Assembly: GCA_030428405.1 (NCBI GenBank) | Contig: JAUIEH010000222.1 | Location: 1 to 5,417, forward strand | Direction: 5' to 3' | DNA: 5,417 nt | Origin: Alphaproteobacteria bacterium | GTDB taxonomy: Bacteria; Pseudomonadota; Alphaproteobacteria; Caulobacterales; Maricaulaceae | Shown: positions 1 to 5,417 of the stretch, in pieces | How the letters are laid out: each line of letters opens with the position of its first letter | How positions within the stretch are numbered: the stretch's first letter is position 1 | Translations under genes and position numbers: made by a program | The notes under the pieces: generated by a model | The model's input: the letters and a program-made list of their open reading frames with translations, nothing else | The model's database searches: none | Told to the model about the DNA's origin: nothing

Positions 1-1
1 G

Positions 2-475
2 GTGTTCGCCAAAGGTCCGAAGGCGGATGAAGCCAAAGAGGCGGGCGCAGACCTGGTCGGCGCGGAAGACCTCGCAGAGCAGATCCAGGCCGGCGAGATG
101 AATTTCGACCGCGTGATCGCAGCGCCCGACATGATGCCTGTCGTCGGCAAGCTCGGCAAAGTGCTCGGCCCCCGCGGCCTGATGCCGAACCCGAAAGTCG
201 GCACGGTGACGCCGAATGTCGCGCAGGCGGTCAAGGACGCCAAGGGCGGCGCGGTTCAGTTCCGTGCAGAGAAGAACGGCATCGTTCACGCCGGCGTCGG
301 CAAAGCGAGCTTCACGCAAGAAGCCCTTGAGCAGAACGTGCGCGCGTTCATCGATGCGATCGTGAAGGCGCGGCCTGCGGGCGCGAAAGGCTCGTATCTG
401 AAGAAGATTGCGCTCTCCTCGACCATGGGTCCGGGCGTGCGCGTGGATATCGGCGATGCGGCGTCTGCGCCGTAA
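2..475 (+). CDS. rplA: 50S ribosomal protein L1, C-terminal part (5' end outside window)
   Basis: Encodes the last 157 residues of ribosomal protein L1, which binds 23S rRNA at the mobile L1 stalk near the E site, helps release deacylated tRNA, and in E. coli also represses its own operon by binding mRNA. The frame is open from the left edge, and the first codon (GTG) is an internal Val of the conserved segment VFAKGPKADEAK, not a start; full bacterial L1 is about 230 residues, so roughly a third is missing. The family signature is plain at visible residues 38-62: VIAAPDMMPVVGKLGKVLG followed by PRGLMPNPK, and then the conserved FRAEKNGIVHAGVGK and SYLKKIALSSTMGPG. It ends at TAA. It is the upstream member of the run rplA-rplJ-rplL-rpoB; rplK would be expected just before it. 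No frameshift is visible. Identification is secure. Confidence 0.98.
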   Translation: MFAKGPKADEAKEAGADLVGAEDLAEQIQAGEMNFDRVIAAPDMMPVVGKLGKVLGPRGLMPNPKVGTVTPNVAQAVKDAKGGAVQFRAEKNGIVHAGVGKASFTQEALEQNVRAFIDAIVKARPAGAKGSYLKKIALSSTMGPGVRVDIGDAASAP

Positions 476-509
476 CGCTTTGGAGAGGTAAGGAAGCGTC
501 AACTCTGAT

Positions 510-527
510 TCCGGTCTTTTGACCGGA
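510..527 (+). other. short hairpin 35 bases after rplA
   Basis: A perfect 7-bp inverted repeat, TCCGGTC / GACCGGA, closes a TTTT loop (stem 510-516 with 521-527). It lies just beyond the rplA stop codon, where it could mark the 3' end of an rplA transcript, slow 3' exonucleases or weakly pause polymerase. No run of T follows, so it does not meet the usual description of an intrinsic terminator. Its 5' arm can also pair with GACCGG at 583-588, so it may exchange partners with the next hairpin. The structure is read directly from sequence; the function is inference. Confidence 0.4.
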
Positions 528-581
528 TTGGCGCAGTCAGCGGAGGTTCGCAGGCTGCGCCGCCCCTGTCCGAGATCGCGG

Positions 582-602
582 GGACCGGTTCGCCGGTTTA
601 AT
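582..602 (+). terminator. UUCG-capped hairpin, possible weak terminator or attenuator
   Basis: ACCGG / CCGGT (584-588 with 593-597) closes a TTCG tetraloop, an exceptionally stable loop type in RNA. Two further G-U pairs (582-583 with 598-599) can extend the stem, and TTTAAT overlaps and follows its 3' arm. The U tract is short, so any termination would be partial; that would suit a site between rplA and rplJ, where read-through is needed. It could equally be part of the folded leader of rplJ. The stem and loop are visible in the sequence; the terminator role is tentative. Confidence 0.3.
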
Positions 603-820
603 CCTCATACGAGCAATGCGCTCCGTCGAGGCCCTGTGTGAGACGGGTGACGAAACGACGCCGCCGTGTTTTCGGGCCGCAAGGCCGGATATGCGAGGCG
701 GTTCGTTCGCGCTCCCGGGCAGGCTTGAGCGGTATCGCCGCGAAAGCTTCGGCTCCGGTTGAAGCGCTAGCGACGCCGCTGCTCGCCGACGTTCGGAATG
801 GTCCGGGCGTCGTAGTTCAT
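601..820 (+). promoter_or_regulatory. structured 5' leader of rplJ, probable L10 autoregulatory leader
   Basis: In E. coli and Bacillus, L10 or the L10-L12 complex binds the mRNA leader upstream of rplJ and represses translation of rplJ and rplL. Here the equivalent position holds a long non-coding stretch rich in helices. The main one pairs 654-665 with 697-707: eleven pairs (one G-U) and one bulged C at 659, enclosing an inner stem GGCC / GGCC (675-678 with 683-686) capped by a GCAA tetraloop. Downstream are CGCTC / GAGCG (710-714 with 727-731), GCTTC / GAAGC (746-750 with 761-765), and a perfect 7-bp stem CGACGCC / GGCGTCG (771-777 with 806-812) that ends eight bases before the rplJ Shine-Dalgarno sequence. 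The segment 636-660 between the upstream hairpins and the main helix is the likeliest protein contact, but that is a guess. Position and structure support an L10 leader; homology to the known leader family was not tested. Confidence 0.55.
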
Positions 821-826
821 GGAGAG
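821..826 (+). promoter_or_regulatory. ribosome binding site of rplJ (decides the start)
   Basis: GGAGAG lies here, with its GGAG core ending six bases before the ATG at 831. The alternative in-frame ATG at 819 has only pyrimidine- and GT-rich sequence upstream and would itself overlap this site. The Shine-Dalgarno position therefore favours 831 as the rplJ start. Confidence 0.8.
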
Positions 827-830
827 CGCG

Positions 831-1349
831 ATGGAACGAGCGCAAAAAGCCGAGGCGGTCGAAACCCTCAAAGGGATTTTCGCTGACTCGGGCGTTGTAG
901 TGGTGACCCACTATAGCGGCCTCACCGTTGCGGAGATGACAGCATTGCGCGGACGCCTCAGAGAGGCCGACGCCAAGCTGACGGTGGTCAAGAACCGGTT
1001 CGCGAAAATCGCTTTGCAGGGCACGCCCGGCGAAGCGGCGGCGGACATGTTCACCGGCCCCGTGGCGATCGCTTATTCGGCGGACCCGGTCGCAGCCCCC
1101 AAGGCTGCGGTCGATTTCGCCAAGGGCAATGAAAAGCTTGTCCTGATCGGCGGCGTCATGGGCGCGGAGATTTTCGACAAAGCGGGCGTCGAAGCCCTGT
1201 CGAAAATGCCTTCGCGCGAGGAGCTCATCGCGACGATCGTCGCACGGCTCACCGGCCAGGCCAGCCAGGTTGTTTCACGTCTCAATGCGCCCGGCCAGGC
1301 TTTGGCCGGCGCGATCGGCGTGATCGGCGAAAAGGCGGCCGCCGCCTAG
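831..1349 (+). CDS. rplJ: 50S ribosomal protein L10
   Basis: Encodes L10 (172 residues), the base of the ribosomal stalk: its N-terminal domain binds the 23S rRNA GTPase-centre region beside L11, and its C-terminal helix carries L7/L12 dimers. The N-terminal L10 signature is seen at residues 27-44 (HYSGLTVAEMTALRGRLR), followed by the conserved TVVKNRFAKIAL. The segment from about residue 126, SREELIATIVARL onward, is the helical L12-binding tail, ending Ala-rich in EKAAAA. Start chosen at 831 rather than the in-frame ATG at 819: MERAQKAE matches the usual alphaproteobacterial beginning and length, and GGAGAG sits at correct spacing. The gene follows a long structured leader and precedes rplL by 52 bases, so the two are almost surely co-transcribed and translationally repressed together by L10-L12. 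It ends in TAG. No defects are visible. Confidence 0.97.
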   Translation: MERAQKAEAVETLKGIFADSGVVVVTHYSGLTVAEMTALRGRLREADAKLTVVKNRFAKIALQGTPGEAAADMFTGPVAIAYSADPVAAPKAAVDFAKGNEKLVLIGGVMGAEIFDKAGVEALSKMPSREELIATIVARLTGQASQVVSRLNAPGQALAGAIGVIGEKAAAA

Positions 1350-1387
1350 GCGTCATCCTCCGGATTGGAAAGCAACACTGCATTCGC

Positions 1388-1394
1388 AAGGAAG
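1388..1394 (+). promoter_or_regulatory. ribosome binding site of rplL
   Basis: AAGGAAG ends seven bases before the ATG at 1402, a strong and well-spaced Shine-Dalgarno sequence. This fits the need to make several L7/L12 copies per ribosome from the same mRNA that yields one L10. The site also argues against the in-frame TTG at 1396, which would leave almost no spacing. The rest of the 52-base rplJ-rplL gap shows nothing notable. Confidence 0.8.
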
Positions 1395-1401
1395 TTTGGA
1401 A

Positions 1402-1779
1402 ATGTCCAAAATCGAAAAACTGGGTGAGGAGCTTCTGGGTCTGACCGTCCTTGAAGCCAAAGAACTGAATGATTTCCTCGAAGAACGCGGTATCAAGGCC
1501 GCGGCCGCCGTTGCGGTCGCCGGTCCTGCGGCGGGCGGCGGCGACGCCGGCGCTGCGGCCGAAGAGAAGACGGAATTCGACGTCATTCTCGCGAGCTTCG
1601 GCGACAACAAAATCGGCGTCATCAAGGAAGTCCGCGGCATCACGGGTCTCGGCCTGAAAGAAGCCAAGGACCTCGTCGAAGGCGCTCCCAAGCCGCTGAA
1701 GGAAGGCGTGCCGAAGGACGAAGCCGAGGAAATCAAGAAGAAGCTCGAAGACGCCGGCGCGACGGTCGAGGTCAAGTGA
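1402..1779 (+). CDS. rplL: 50S ribosomal protein L7/L12
   Basis: Encodes L7/L12 (125 residues), the multicopy acidic stalk protein that recruits translational GTPases (EF-Tu, EF-G, IF2, RF3) to the ribosome. Three classical parts are seen. The N-terminal dimerisation and L10-binding domain covers about residues 1-32, starting MSKIEKLGEELLGLTVLEAK. A flexible Ala/Gly-rich hinge runs over residues 33-55. The globular C-terminal domain begins at about EFDVILASF, residue 58. The factor-binding surface is intact: K70, I71, I74, K75 and R78 correspond to E. coli K65, V66, I69, K70 and R73, followed by GITGLGLKEAKDLVEGAP. Length is typical of the family. ATG at 1402 is chosen over the in-frame TTG at 1396 for its Shine-Dalgarno spacing and the canonical MSKIEKL start. 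Stop is TGA. It lies between rplJ and a structured spacer before rpoB, consistent with higher expression of the ribosomal genes than of rpoB. Confidence 0.98.
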   Translation: MSKIEKLGEELLGLTVLEAKELNDFLEERGIKAAAAVAVAGPAAGGGDAGAAAEEKTEFDVILASFGDNKIGVIKEVRGITGLGLKEAKDLVEGAPKPLKEGVPKDEAEEIKKKLEDAGATVEVK

Positions 1780-1806
1780 TCTCGGCCTGACGGCGAAAAT
1801 CAGCGT

Positions 1807-1834
1807 GGCGGACGCTCCTTCGGGGGCGTCCGCT
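1807..1834 (+). terminator. strong UUCG hairpin after rplL, probable attenuator or processing site
   Basis: GCGGACGCTCC / GGGGCGTCCGC (1808-1818 with 1823-1833) forms an 11-bp stem with one G-U pair, extendable by a G-U at 1807/1834, around a TTCG tetraloop. It starts 28 bases after the rplL stop. E. coli has a partial terminator and an RNase III cleavage site in the same spacer, which lower rpoB expression relative to the ribosomal genes. This hairpin has only CTT and then GC-rich sequence after it, so a fully efficient intrinsic terminator is unlikely. Attenuation, RNA processing or 3'-end protection of the rplL message are the plausible roles. Confidence 0.5.
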
Positions 1835-1990
1835 TCGCGCCGTTTGAGCGGGCCGCGCTGATCCAGCGGCCTTAGCGAGGCGCAAACTCATGCCGGCTGG
1901 CGGGCCGGCGCGGATGCAGCCGGCAAGGCGCGTCTGGGATCGGCGAGGCGGCGATAAGCGGCCCGGGTCGAGCGCGGACCTGGTTCGCAA
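1835..1990 (+). promoter_or_regulatory. rest of the rplL-rpoB spacer: non-coding, several potential hairpins
   Basis: No convincing gene is seen here on either strand. Three further inverted repeats are visible: GGCCGC / GCGGCC (1851-1856 with 1866-1871, nine-base loop), GCCGGC / GCCGGC (1892-1897 with 1904-1909, six-base loop; a third GCCGGC lies at 1919-1924), and CCGGGTC / GACCTGG (1963-1969 with 1977-1983, one G-U pair). The last ends seven bases before the rpoB Shine-Dalgarno sequence and could affect ribosome access. In sequence this rich in G and C some of these will be chance. Leader of rpoB mRNA is the best description; no promoter could be recognised. Confidence 0.35.
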
Positions 1991-1996
1991 AAGGAG
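1991..1996 (+). promoter_or_regulatory. ribosome binding site of rpoB
   Basis: AAGGAG ends five bases before the ATG at 2002, a near-ideal Shine-Dalgarno match and spacing, which fixes the rpoB start. Confidence 0.85.
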
Positions 1997-2001
1997 CGAG
2001 A

Positions 2002-5417
<3,416 letters not shown>

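Noticed and set aside
2..4. GTG as a start codon for the first gene
   Set aside because: It is an internal Val of L1; the upstream third of the protein is missing because the window begins inside the gene.
519..547. TTGACC at 519-524 as a -35 box for an rplJ promoter
   Set aside because: It is the loop and 3' arm of a perfect hairpin, and no acceptable -10 element lies 16-18 bases downstream (sequence there is GGAGGT).
638..886. Open frame of 82 codons between rplA and rplJ, and the overlapping minus-strand frame 537-911
   Set aside because: Both overlap the rplJ start and the structured leader, give Arg-rich low-complexity proteins typical of GC-rich non-coding frames, and resemble no family I know.
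1396..1401. TTG start for rplL two codons upstream of ATG 1402
   Set aside because: It lies only one base after the AAGGAAG ribosome binding site and adds residues not found in L7/L12; ATG 1402 gives the canonical start.
1892..1924. Three GCCGGC copies as a repeat element
   Set aside because: The hexamer is a short palindrome that is common in GC-rich genomes, and spacing between copies is irregular; no larger repeat unit is present.

Overview
The window is a GC-rich stretch carrying four consecutive plus-strand genes of the classic bacterial L1/beta operon: the 3' part of rplA (ribosomal protein L1), complete rplJ (L10), complete rplL (L7/L12), and the first 1138 codons of rpoB (RNA polymerase beta subunit). 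The last gene runs off the right edge. The protein sequences look alphaproteobacterial, probably Hyphomicrobiales (Rhizobiales)-like. This rests on the L10 start MERAQKAE, the RpoB start MSLTFTGKKRIRKSFG, Thr after the DQ of the rifampicin cluster (MDQTNPLSE), and a short extra loop near RpoB residues 997-1008. The genus cannot be named from sequence reading alone.

Layout: rplA fragment (2-475); a 355-base non-coding spacer with two small hairpins and then a densely structured stretch that is best read as the L10 autoregulatory mRNA leader (476-830); rplJ (831-1349); a 52-base gap with the rplL ribosome binding site (1350-1401); rplL (1402-1779); a 222-base non-coding spacer with a strong UUCG-capped hairpin and several weaker ones (1780-2001); rpoB (2002-5417, 3' incomplete). 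All genes are on the + strand and each complete start has a good Shine-Dalgarno sequence at normal spacing.

The three ribosomal proteins belong to the large subunit: L1 forms the stalk at the E site, and L10 with L7/L12 dimers forms the factor-binding stalk. RpoB is the catalytic beta subunit of RNA polymerase. Linking them in one transcription unit lets the cell balance ribosome and polymerase synthesis. The two long spacers sit exactly where the E. coli operon has its control elements: the L10-binding leader before rplJ, and the attenuator/processing region between rplL and rpoB. They are the only parts of the window not explained by housekeeping coding sequence. I found no mobile element, tRNA, CRISPR array, phage gene or novel gene system here; the region is a conserved core operon.
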